Assembly: GCA_020002185.1 (NCBI GenBank)
Contig: CM034544.1
Span: forward strand, 4,083,632 to 4,147,631
DNA from: Paraescarpia echinospica
Taxonomy: Eukaryota; Annelida; Polychaeta; Sabellida; Siboglinidae
DNA length: 64,000 nucleotides
Direction: 5' to 3'
Positions 43,490 to 50,652 of the stretch are shown piece after piece; within the stretch, counting starts at the first letter, position 1, and every line of letters begins with the position of its first letter. The position numbers were made by a program, and so were the translations under genes. Below the pieces are notes generated by a model. It searched no databases. It was not told the DNA's origin and was given only the letters and a program-made list of their open reading frames with translations.

Positions 43490-44778
43490 TACCAGTCGTA
43501 CACGACGTTCCGGTTCTTCTCGATCTCCAGCACCGTCTCGAATTCCTCGTACACGAAGACGTTCACCGGTCGGGGTAGCGGCGTCCCGAAGTGCATTTCA
43601 GCGCCCACGGTCCCCTAACGCATGACGTTGAAATGGTCCCCGTCGCAACAGTCGGGCGTCAGGTCGAAACCGAAGATGGTGTAGCCGGCGCCAAAGTCCG
43701 TGCGCGATACGTCGTTCCCCTCGTACTCGTACGCCTTTCCGGTGGCCGCGAAGAGATTGATGTAGCTTCAGACGTACCGGTTTCGCGGAAAGTCCGGCTG
43801 CAGCGGCTTGCTCGGCACCTGACGTCCGTCGACGACGAGCGTGAGGAAGTTTATGTCGTTGTGCCGCGCGTCGAACGGATTTCTAGTGTAGTCTCCGTTA
43901 TGGGCGACGTTGTCGATCATCATCAGGAATAGGCGTTTCGGAATCGAACCCATGTACAAGTTCTCGTGCGTGTGCGACAGCGTACCCGCCGTTATCGAGG
44001 ACGACTTGCAGTCGACGCGGCGCATCGGAAACTTAGCCGTTCCCAACGTCCACGTTTTGATATGACCCATCTGGACGTCCGGGTTCAACTTCACTTTTCG
44101 CACGTGCAGGCAAATCGACCGCAACACGAGGCGCCACCCCGGTACGGCTTGCGCGCCCATGAGCGCGAAGGCGTCCTTCGGGAGTACCATGCATACTTTC
44201 GTGTCGACGCCGTTCGGCATGTGCCGGTTTAGCATAAACGCGTCGACGTGCAGGCGTCCCATCATCTCCAACTCGTGACTATCGGCCGTCAGGACGCGCC
44301 GCGCCTCGAACCCGTCGTTGTTGTTCCCGAGCGCGTCCATGTGTCCGGCGGTGTCTTTGTACCACAACGCCCCCGTGAGATGCGACCGTTTCGCGTCGCT
44401 ACCGTCGAGGTAGGCCCGGTACGTGTACGTATTGGTCGACGGCGTCACGAGGGTGCCGTTCAGCGACACGTCGATTTGACTGAACATCGAATGCAGGAAA
44501 TTGTTGACCGGGGCCACGTTGGCCACGGCCGACAGATTGGTACCGTCCCCCTGAACCACTTTGAAGCGAACGTACACTTGAAGGCTCACCAGGTCCGTAT
44601 AGTCGTTGCCCGAGCCCGGGATGAGGAACTCGATAGGGCCGCCGGCGTCGAGAGCCGTCAGCGGTTGGTAGACGGTCCACTGACAGCTCTCGACGCTCGT
44701 CTGCGTCACCGGCCCGCTGAACAGGTCCAGTTCGGCCTTCACGCCCTCGCACGATGTTCCATTCACGAACGCCATCAT
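43489..44778 (-). pseudogene. Polinton major capsid protein (double jelly roll), two in-frame stops
   Basis: The open part (44778-43768, 336 residues) starts MMAFVNGTSCEG. It contains the N-terminal jelly-roll landmarks FLIPGSGNDYTDL and NNFLHSMFSQIDVSLNG, then TYTYRAYLDGSD and later HENLYMGSIPKRLFLMM. It resembles the F54H12.2-like proteins of invertebrate genomes, which are Polinton capsids. The same frame continues past TGA (43768-43770) for 50 codons to TAG (43615-43617), then 41 codons to TAA at 43489-43491. That last stop abuts the protease start. The conserved C-terminus is thus present but interrupted. A TATA-like TATAAAG lies at 44856-44862. Confidence 0.88.
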
Positions 44779-44780
44779 CG

Positions 44781-45215
44781 TTAGACGTCGAATATGTCGT
44801 CCGTTCGACGCCGTCTCTTCCGCCTACTGACGCTCGTCGCCGCTAGGCGCGGTCTCTTTATAGAGGCGGCGCCGCGGCGGCGCTGCGTTTTTTTCCTCTT
44901 CTTCGGCGGTGGCTGCGACGGCGAATTCAATAGGCCGTCGAGAAGATCGGCGCCGGCCTCCTTCGCGCGTCGTTTTACCGACTGTTTCAGATTGCCACCG
45001 GCGACGACGTCCTGCGCCACGCGCACGCCGGTGTTGAGTGCACGTTTTCCCAACGCCAACGCGCCTCTCTTGATAAGCGGCATGGCGCTTCGAAACAAGC
45101 TCCCGAAGAGATTGCCCAGACCGTGTCCTCGTTGCCCCCGACCACCGACGAAGACCGGCAGCTGACCGTCGACCTGTCGAACGTAGCAGTCTTCGTACGG
45201 GTTCTTCGTCGGCAT
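44781..45215 (-). CDS. Polinton core protein, adenovirus pX/pVI-like
   Basis: 144 residues. It has a Gly-rich hydrophobic segment (RGHGLGNLFGSLFRSAMPLI) and two amphipathic helices (ALGKRALNTGVRVAQDVV). The C-terminus is very basic (PPPKKRKKTQRRRG, RKRRRRTDDIFDV) and suited to DNA binding or nuclear entry. Position between penton and capsid genes is usual for Polintons. Two bases separate it from the capsid start and 5 from the penton stop. The function is inferred from family resemblance and composition. Confidence 0.75.
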   Translation of the reverse strand: MPTKNPYEDCYVRQVDGQLPVFVGGRGQRGHGLGNLFGSLFRSAMPLIKRGALALGKRALNTGVRVAQDVVAGGNLKQSVKRRAKEAGADLLDGLLNSPSQPPPKKRKKTQRRRGAASIKRPRLAATSVSRRKRRRRTDDIFDV

Positions 45216-45220
45216 CGTCG

Positions 45221-46093
45221 TTAAAACAATTTCGATTTACAGCGTCTGACGTGAAGCGTCGTCACTAGCTTTCCCTGCTCGAATGGTATCGGTTGACCGA
45301 GATCGTCTCTTATATCGACGTCGATCTGATCGAATTGATGACGCAGCAGCTTCACGTATTGGACGCGGTCGAACGTTTCCGAAATAATGCTGCCGTTCGT
45401 ACCGTAGACGGCGATGTTTCGAAGGAGCGGCGCGTACACGTCACCGACGACGCGCGGTTCCACGAGATCCGTGTACACGTACAGGGTGTCGACGCCCGCC
45501 TTCATATCCACCGTATTGTGACCTTCGTACGCGTACGTGTACGCGACGGGCATGATGTCGATGACGACTGCCGGCGCGGCGCCACTCATCGGGGCACTCG
45601 TGATATTGTTGCTATGGAAACCTAGCACGTCCTTCAGAGGGCTCGTATGAGGTATAATAAATTCGACACCCGGCGACATATGCAGCGTCATTCGGTTAGA
45701 GACGTCGCTGAAATCTAAACGCGCCTTGACCTTATCGGTGCTCAATTTCTGTAGCGCCTCGTTGATCTGGTGCATCAACGTGTAAGCGCTGTTGTAGAAA
45801 CCGTGAGCAATCGTGCCCTGTCGGTATAGCAGGATGGTGTCGCCGATTTCGTCTACGTACGTGTAAGTACCCGGATCGCCCGACGCGCAAGTCAGGAAGA
45901 AGTAGGCGTCCTTCTCTCTCACGTTGTACCACGTGTGCGGATACTGTATCGTCACCAGTCCGCATTCCCACTCCCCCGACAGGTCGAAACGTCGCGGCAG
46001 CGTCGTGATGTAGTGCGTCAACGTATTTTCGGGGTGACGCTTCATAGACGCGTTGCTCGGTAGCGTCAGGTAAAAGTCAGACGAGACCGCCAT
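45221..46093 (-). CDS. Polinton minor capsid (penton) protein
   Basis: About 290 residues from ATG 46093 (MAVSSDFYLTLPSNAS). The frame is open further upstream, but no earlier ATG fits. It has the family opening SNASMKRHPENTLTHYITTL, followed by LSGEWECGLVTIQYPHTWYN and late PLLRNIAVYGTNG and LRHQFDQIDVDIRDDLG. These are hallmarks of the single-jelly-roll penton of Polintons, which forms capsid vertices. No break is seen. Confidence 0.85.
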   Translation of the reverse strand: MAVSSDFYLTLPSNASMKRHPENTLTHYITTLPRRFDLSGEWECGLVTIQYPHTWYNVREKDAYFFLTCASGDPGTYTYVDEIGDTILLYRQGTIAHGFYNSAYTLMHQINEALQKLSTDKVKARLDFSDVSNRMTLHMSPGVEFIIPHTSPLKDVLGFHSNNITSAPMSGAAPAVVIDIMPVAYTYAYEGHNTVDMKAGVDTLYVYTDLVEPRVVGDVYAPLLRNIAVYGTNGSIISETFDRVQYVKLLRHQFDQIDVDIRDDLGQPIPFEQGKLVTTLHVRRCKSKLF

Positions 46094-46430
46094 CGTGTCG
46101 TCGTCGTCGATTGCCAACACTCATAGACGGACTCGGGAGCAGGTAACCGAGACAGCTGCTCAACAGCGCCGTCCACAGGTTGGAGTCGCCTTGAACTCTC
46201 GTCAGATTGTATATACTAACGGCGATGACGAAGTACAGGACGACGACCTGACAGAGGAATACGATTTCGGCCTTAGGGCATTCGTTGCTGCAGATTTGCC
46301 ATGGAACGGTTTCGGTGGTGGTTGTGGTGGTAGCGTCAATGGAGTCCGCGTGCTCGTCGACCGAGTCCGCGTGCTCGGCGCCGGAGTTCGTTCGATGATC
46401 GCCACTTGAGGTAGTTTCGTCGCCGATCAT
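46077..46430 (-). CDS. Conserved Polinton two-helix membrane protein
   Basis: 117 residues. A Ser/Thr/Asp-rich N-terminus is followed by NECPKAEIVFLCQVVVLYFV (first helix), SIYNLTRVQGDSNLWTALL and LLSSCLGYLLPSPSM (second helix), then a basic tail. Polintons often carry such a protein next to the penton gene; its role is unknown. It overlaps the penton start by 17 nt. A TATAAAG at 46467-46473 lies 37 bp upstream of its ATG. Confidence 0.7.
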   Translation of the reverse strand: MIGDETTSSGDHRTNSGAEHADSVDEHADSIDATTTTTTETVPWQICSNECPKAEIVFLCQVVVLYFVIAVSIYNLTRVQGDSNLWTALLSSCLGYLLPSPSMSVGNRRRRHDGGLV

Positions 46431-46466
46431 CGTCGCGCCACTGCGGTCTGTCGATACAGCAGGGAC

Positions 46467-46473
46467 CTTTATA
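46467..46473 (-). promoter_or_regulatory. TATA box, membrane protein gene
   Basis: TATAAAG 37 bp upstream of ATG 46430. Confidence 0.5.
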
Positions 46474-46580
46474 CGGGAAGAACGAAAATCCGCTGCATAA
46501 CCCCGCCTCGTGCAGTCGCCAGCACCCCGCGTGGCGAATCCAACGAGTCATTCTCATCTCCGCCGCCGCGCTAGTAGTCT

Positions 46581-47671
46581 TTATAGGTCCACGAGCGACT
46601 CGGCGTCGATCCAGCTGTTGAAGGAGGCCGGATAACCGCTCCATTTTAGAGCGCCTCCGAACCTCCGCCGCGACGACGACGACGACGCTGTAGAACCGCC
46701 TCCACGCGATACAGTTTGTCCTTCGGAACGACTACACGTTGTAGTTCTGGTTCGTAGAAGGCGCCCTCTATCGGCGTCCCGGCGTCGTCCTTCAGGCGAT
46801 AAACGGGCGGCTCGGACGGGTGCGCCTCTACGACGGTGAAGAGCTCCTCGCTCCAGTTAGCCATGTATCCTTTTTTGAATTGACCCTTCGTCTTGCTGAT
46901 ACGTACGCGATCTCCCTCGCGCAGTTTCGGTTTTCGCCATTGGCCGCAGCCGACGTTGCCGTACAGTCGTTGCCATACGGCCTCCGAATTCGTCGCGTCG
47001 ACACTCGCCGGCGTCCTACCGATGCTTCGGTGGTAGGCGTTGTTGTACGATCGCACGAAATCCGGTAACGCCTCTACGTAGCGCAGCGTCTCGTGTTTCG
47101 TAAAATAGCGCCACATACGCGTCTTCAAAGCCCGATTAAACCGTTCCACGACGCTCGCTTTAGTCTCCTCGTTATGCGTCACGAAATGATCAACGCCGCG
47201 ACTCTTTAGGAACGTTTGCAGGGGCCTGTTCAGAAACTCGGTCCCCTTATCGGTCTGCAGCGCGTTCGGCGTCTCGCCGCTCAGCAGGCGCTCGAAGGCC
47301 GCGACGAGCGACGGGCCGGACTTACTCTTCAACGGAACGCACCACGCCCACTTCGAAAACACGTCGATGACCGTCAATAGGAATGTTATACCGTCGTTGT
47401 GCGTTTTCAGCCTAGTCAAGTCGACCAGATCGGCTTGCCACTGCTGGTTTCGACCGCCCACGGTGACGCGACGTCGTTTGAAATGTCGTTTAACCGGTTT
47501 GTGTAGGGTATAGGCGTCCTGCGACGCCCGGTGCAACGCGTCGACGCCGCCGTAACTTCCCACCCGTTTCGGATCGAAATAGACGCTATTCAGTTCGTCG
47601 TCGTCGTCGTCGTTTCGTTGCTGTCGAGGCTTTCGTTTTGGCCGACGACGACGACTCCACCCGGACACCAT
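46581..47671 (-). pseudogene. Polinton retrovirus-type integrase, frameshift in C-terminal chromodomain
   Basis: The main frame starts at ATG 47671 (MVSGWSRRRRPKRK) and runs about 341 codons to 46646. The DDE core shows WQADLVDLTRL (Asp), LQTDKGTEFLN (Asp) and ASVVERFNRALK (Glu, about 34 residues on). A basic linker and the chromodomain start (KLYRVEAVLQRRRRRRGG) follow. The frame then stops at TAA. The rest of the chromodomain (KWSGYPASFNSWIDAESLVD) is found in another frame ending at TAA 46581-46583. It inserts element DNA into the host genome. The catalytic core is intact; only the targeting-type tail is displaced. Confidence 0.88.
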
Positions 47672-47787
47672 GGCAACGACGACGACGACGACCACAAATG
47701 AACGATGATTATTATACACGTATAGAGAGCGATAACCGCGATGGTGAAGCTGACGACGATGGCCGTTATCGTTCGTCGTGACGGCAT
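47590..47787 (-). CDS. Possible small single-pass membrane protein
   Basis: 65 codons from ATG 47787 (MPSRRTITAIVVSFTIAVI) with one strong hydrophobic helix of about 25 residues, then Ser/Thr-rich sequence. It lies between the integrase and the next conserved gene and overlaps the integrase start in another frame. The family is not recognised. Confidence 0.35.
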   Translation of the reverse strand: MPSRRTITAIVVSFTIAVIALYTCIIIIVHLWSSSSSLPWCPGGVVVVGQNESLDSNETTTTTTN

Positions 47788-47792
47788 CGTCG

Positions 47793-48539
47793 TCACCACG
47801 TGTCCCACGCCGCGACGTCCAACGAAGGGGACAGTTGTCTACGTTTAGCCTCGCGTCGCACCCGTCGTCTCCACTCCGGCGTCGCTGATGAACTAGCCGA
47901 CGGTGTCATCGCCGCCTCTTCTAGTAGCCGCTTCTGCCGCCGCTCCATGTACGTCCGATAGCGCGGGTTGCCCACGAATTCCATAGGGATGTTCATACCC
48001 TTCATGCGCAACCCGAACTCTTTCCATCCTACGGGCGCTGTCGTCTTCGTTCTCGTTCGCATGAGATCGTTCACTAGATCGACCGTGTTACTCCCCGCGA
48101 TCGTTTCACCGGCGTACACGAATTCGCCGCGGTCGTTCCATCGACACAACAGATCGGCTTTCATTTTCGCGATAAGCAGACCCGTCTTCACTTTCAGCGT
48201 TTTCGGCATGCTGGCTATGATTTCGCTCTCTACGGCCTCCGACGATGGTGGCGCCGCCGCCGCCGTCACCGCAGGCGTCTCGCCGCCGTTGACCACCGAC
48301 ACGCGTACCGGTTGCGCCGCTCGAGCCGCCTCTATCGTGTTGTACCGGCTCAGCAGTTGATTGTACGACGCCACCTTATCGCGTTCGGATAAATCCGATC
48401 GTTCTAGAATGTCCTTCATGTCTCTGTCCAGGCTACTCAGCACACGTGATCGGGGCGTGCTCGGCGGCTGATCGATGCGTGGCAGGAGGCTTTCCACCAA
48501 TCGCGGGTCGACCAACGCCATCTTCTTCGCGTACTGCAT
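47793..48539 (-). CDS. Conserved Polinton protein of unknown function (PX-like)
   Basis: 248 residues from ATG 48539 (MQYAKKMALVDPRLVESL). The opening YAKKM-LVDPR, the SLDRDMKDILERSDLSERDK helix with YNQLLSRY, and the later PVGWKEFGLRMKGMNIP followed by NPRYRTYMERR recur in Polinton proteins from many invertebrates. The middle is Ala/Pro-rich and the tail basic. Three bases separate it from the upstream gene. No biochemical role is known to me. Confidence 0.65.
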   Translation of the reverse strand: MQYAKKMALVDPRLVESLLPRIDQPPSTPRSRVLSSLDRDMKDILERSDLSERDKVASYNQLLSRYNTIEAARAAQPVRVSVVNGGETPAVTAAAAPPSSEAVESEIIASMPKTLKVKTGLLIAKMKADLLCRWNDRGEFVYAGETIAGSNTVDLVNDLMRTRTKTTAPVGWKEFGLRMKGMNIPMEFVGNPRYRTYMERRQKRLLEEAAMTPSASSSATPEWRRRVRREAKRRQLSPSLDVAAWDTW

Positions 48540-48542
48540 CAA

Positions 48543-48944
48543 TCACCCGCTGCCGATCACCTGTCTGAGCAGCGGGAGGAGAAAGGTGCTCGCTAACGGC
48601 GCTAGCAAGGCCGTCAGAAAACCACCCGCACCCTTTTGCAAGACGACTCGCTTCTGCTTAACCGGAACTTGTTTGTCGGCGAGTTTACGCAGGTGATTCC
48701 TGTATTTTGCCAACACGCGTTTCTGCTTCGGCGACAACTTCAGGTTCCCTTTCAGAATGTTGTACGCGCAATCGCACAGACTACAAATGAGACCGGCGTC
48801 CGCGTGGCCGATCACGGCTTTTCGCAGATCGATGTTCCGCCTATGCCTCTCCAACAGCTGCAGGGCGAAAATGTGTCTCTTCACTCGGTTCGTCGGTCCC
48901 GCCACCTTCGGTCGTCGCTTCGGTACCACCGCGCGCCCCGTCAT
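48543..48944 (-). CDS. Conserved basic Polinton protein of unknown function
   Basis: 133 residues from ATG 48944 (MTGRAVVPKRRPKVAGP). Key segments are LICSLCDCAYNILKGNLKLS, KRVLAKYRNHLRKLADKQVP and a C-terminal hydrophobic GGFLTALLAPLASTFLLPLL. This arrangement (ECALNVLKGN-like block, LRKLADK, terminal GGFL) is found in many Polinton and adintovirus genomes. The frame is open upstream to 49076 but overlaps the ATPase. A TATAAGA at 48981-48987 marks the shorter start. Confidence 0.65.
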   Translation of the reverse strand: MTGRAVVPKRRPKVAGPTNRVKRHIFALQLLERHRRNIDLRKAVIGHADAGLICSLCDCAYNILKGNLKLSPKQKRVLAKYRNHLRKLADKQVPVKQKRVVLQKGAGGFLTALLAPLASTFLLPLLRQVIGSG

Positions 48945-48980
48945 AGCGACTAATAAACGTACGTGGCCACGTCCCTCTCT

Positions 48981-48987
48981 TCTTATA
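48981..48987 (-). promoter_or_regulatory. TATA box overlapping the ATPase stop codon
   Basis: TATAAGA about 40 bp upstream of ATG 48944. It shares bases with the TAA that ends the ATPase gene (48983-48985). Confidence 0.5.
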
Positions 48988-49636
48988 GGCTGCCGCCGCC
49001 GCCGCCGCCACCACCACCCTTCCGTACGTAGACGTACTGAAGACGATCGTCCGGAAATATGCACGAACGCAGGCACATGTCCTCTTCCGTTTCTTGTTTC
49101 AGATCCACGAAGAGATAGCCGTACGCCGACGACGTCGCGTCTTTGATATCCTCTATCATGTAGTTGACCTTTCCCGGGTACAGCTGTTTCGCTAGGTGAC
49201 CTACTTGACCGGCGTCTCGGGGGCTCTTGAATAGCACTATGTATTGGGCGTTCAGGCTGATTGTACGGTTTTCTTTTCCTTTCGGAAACATGTTCTGCCG
49301 CAGTTGTACGACCGACGTATTACAATGATGGCTTTTTTTAGTAAATAGTACCGTCACCCGGCTATCAGTCTCCTCCATGAGGTCGTCGAGCACTAGAAGC
49401 GTCCTCGTTTTACCGTCTAAACGTTTCGGATCCGGCAGGCCGTCTACGAACTCTATTTTCGAAGACATAGACGCGTAGCCGGTCTGCCACTGCCCGTAGC
49501 ACCACAGGATTTTCTCGGGCGGCGGATCGATCATAGCGTCGTGCCGTATCAGACGGTCGACGAACGTCGTCTTACCGCACCCCCTAGGACCGGCTACTAT
49601 ACATGTAAAAGGATGCTTCAACGACTGTCCACTCAT
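48983..49636 (-). CDS. FtsK/HerA-type genome-packaging ATPase
   Basis: 217 residues from ATG 49636 (MSGQSLKHPFTCIVAGP). Walker A is GPRGCGKTTF near residue 16 and Walker B is TRTLLVLDDLMEE near residue 80. Typical downstream FTKKSHHCNTSVVQLRQNMF and NAQYIVLFKSPRD follow, as in Polinton, virophage and poxvirus A32-like ATPases. It drives DNA into preformed capsids. The C-terminus ends in an unusual run of about nine Gly residues encoded by a GGC/GGT repeat. A TATAAAG at 49669-49675 is 33 bp upstream. The gene is intact. Confidence 0.9.
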   Translation of the reverse strand: MSGQSLKHPFTCIVAGPRGCGKTTFVDRLIRHDAMIDPPPEKILWCYGQWQTGYASMSSKIEFVDGLPDPKRLDGKTRTLLVLDDLMEETDSRVTVLFTKKSHHCNTSVVQLRQNMFPKGKENRTISLNAQYIVLFKSPRDAGQVGHLAKQLYPGKVNYMIEDIKDATSSAYGYLFVDLKQETEEDMCLRSCIFPDDRLQYVYVRKGGGGGGGGGSL

Positions 49637-49660
49637 TTTCCACGACTGAGCGAACACTTT

Positions 49661-50119
49661 TTACGCGTCTTTATAAGTGGCGCGCACCTCCATCAACAGT
49701 TTACCGAGCATGTTCTCCCCCGCAACGCCCCCGATTCTGGCACCCCAGAAACCCTCCCTGCTCGGTACCCATTCCACCAATTCGGCGTCCACGGTGGGCA
49801 ACAGGGCGGCCTTCAACTCGCTCGACCCGTCAAACTTGCTCCTCAACAACGCCTTCACACACGCCACCCTAACGGCGCGCCATTCGGTTCCCGTTCTCTT
49901 TTTTCGAATTTCGTAACCGCGTCGTTTCGCTACATAAGGCGATCGCGTTCTTTTGATACGCTCGGCGCATTCCACGTCTTCGTTGAACATTGCTTTCCTA
50001 TACTGATACGCGTGCTCGACGGATCGGAACCCCCGTCCGAACATCGACAATCGACACGTATACATATTCGACAAGAACGAGCGCGATCCGCCAAACCTTA
50101 TAGGCGGCGACGACGACAT
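49661..50119 (-). CDS. NADAR/YbiA-like protein (DUF1768)
   Basis: 152 residues, about the length of stand-alone NADAR proteins. Motifs in order: IRFGGSRSFLSNMYTC, GFRSVEHAYQYRKAMF (conserved Glu), RTRSPYVAKRRGYEI, WRAVRVACVKALLRSKF, LLPTVDAELVEW and EGFWGARIGGVAGENMLGK, then LLMEVRATY. In characterised relatives the fold acts as an N-glycosidase on riboflavin intermediates or removes ADP-ribose from modified nucleic acid. It is first in the minus-strand block, with its own TATATAAG 32 bp upstream. This activity is inferred from the fold. The gene is intact. Confidence 0.85.
   Translation of the reverse strand: MSSSPPIRFGGSRSFLSNMYTCRLSMFGRGFRSVEHAYQYRKAMFNEDVECAERIKRTRSPYVAKRRGYEIRKKRTGTEWRAVRVACVKALLRSKFDGSSELKAALLPTVDAELVEWVPSREGFWGARIGGVAGENMLGKLLMEVRATYKDA
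49669..49675 (-). promoter_or_regulatory. TATA box, packaging ATPase gene
   Basis: TATAAAG 33 bp upstream of ATG 49636, in the 24 nt gap and the 3' end of the NADAR-like gene. Confidence 0.55.
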
Positions 50120-50150
50120 ACCGACTACCGATAACCCGCTACCACCACCT

Positions 50151-50158
50151 CTTATATA
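50151..50158 (-). promoter_or_regulatory. TATA box, NADAR-like gene
   Basis: TATATAAG 32 bp upstream of ATG 50119. Confidence 0.6.
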
Positions 50159-50195
50159 CCGCCGCCGCTAGATGGCGGACCGCGAATCTAAAAAG

Positions 50196-50268
50196 CGGCG
50201 ACTGGATTCGAACCCGAAATCTTTCGATTCCTAGTCGAATGCTCTCCTAGGAGAGCTAAACCGTCGCC
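50196..50268 (-). tRNA. tRNA-like sequence, unit 1 (loop reads AGG)
   Basis: The minus strand has a 6 bp acceptor (GGCGAC/GTCGCC), a D-arm GCTC...GAGC, and a 5 bp anticodon stem TTCGA/TCGAA with loop CTAGGAA. B box is GGGTTCGAATCC, followed by a T-run. The T-stem is poor and the spacer before the D-arm is too long, so it may be degenerate or only tRNA-like. The anticodon position would be AGG (nominally Pro). Confidence 0.5.
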
Positions 50269-50440
50269 AACGTTTATGCAGTGGTTTTATCGCGGTTATA
50301 TAGCCGCGCGATAAACGCATTATTGCTTATGTCAGCACGCACTAGGTACGGCGTTGATCGCTAGGGAACAAACTAAAATGATCTCTGTGCTCACCGCTAG
50401 GTGGCACCTCACATGAATCGCCGCAACGAATCTAAAAATT

Positions 50441-50518
50441 GCCGACGAACGGACTCGGACCAGGAATCTTTCGATCCCTAGTCGAACACTCTCCCAGGAG
50501 AGCTAATCGGTCGTCGAC
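50441..50518 (-). tRNA. tRNA-like sequence, unit 2 (loop reads AGG)
   Basis: Diverged second copy with compensating acceptor pairing (GTCGACGA with TCGTCGGC), D-arm CTCTCCTGGGAGAG, and the same TTCGA/TCGAA stem with loop CTAGGGA. The B box is GGTCCGAGTCC and a TTTTT terminator-like run follows. The T-arm is again weak. Confidence 0.45.
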
Positions 50519-50652
50519 GTTTATGCAGTGGTTTTATCGCGGTTATATAACCGCGCCATATAGTGCTTAGGTCAGCACGCGCTAGGTACGGCGTTGATCG
50601 CTAGGGGACAAACAAAACGATCTCTACACTCACCGCTAGGTGGCAGCTCAAA

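Larger units (their letters stand above)
43031..50652 (-). mobile_element. Polinton (Maverick)/adintovirus-like capsid module, no polymerase
   Basis: All genes lie on the minus strand. Transcription order: NADAR-like, packaging ATPase, two conserved small Polinton proteins, small membrane protein, integrase, membrane protein, penton, core protein, major capsid, protease. Coding density is high with 0-5 nt gaps or short overlaps, and the GC content is well above the AT-rich flanks. Protein-primed DNA polymerase B, normally about 1000 residues, is absent. Terminal inverted repeats and target duplication were not found. The block is therefore a partial or rearranged copy. Breaks: two stops in the capsid gene, a frameshift in integrase. 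Confidence 0.9.
50165..50652 (-). repeat. Two 244 bp tandem units with tRNA-like sequences
   Basis: Unit 1 runs from about 50165 to 50408, unit 2 to about 50652. Each has CCGCTAGNTGGC at its left edge, a tRNA-like segment, GTTTATGCAGTGGTTTTATC, a palindrome around CGCGGTTATATANCCGCG and GGTACGGCGTTGATCGCTAG. The palindrome is perfect in unit 2 (18 bp). Confidence 0.85.

Noticed and set aside
43960..44784. Plus-strand frames of 88 and 178 codons over the capsid gene
   Set aside because: Antisense shadows of the GC-rich minus-strand genes; no conserved motifs.
46336..46644. 102-codon minus-strand frame between integrase and membrane protein genes
   Set aside because: It overlaps the displaced chromodomain half and the membrane protein in another frame and has no recognisable motif. 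A short version starting at 46557 behind a TATA motif cannot be excluded, but support is too weak.
43031..50652. Adenovirus or free virus genome rather than integrated element
   Set aside because: Presence of a retrovirus-type integrase and flanking host DNA in the same contig fits an integrated Polinton-type element.
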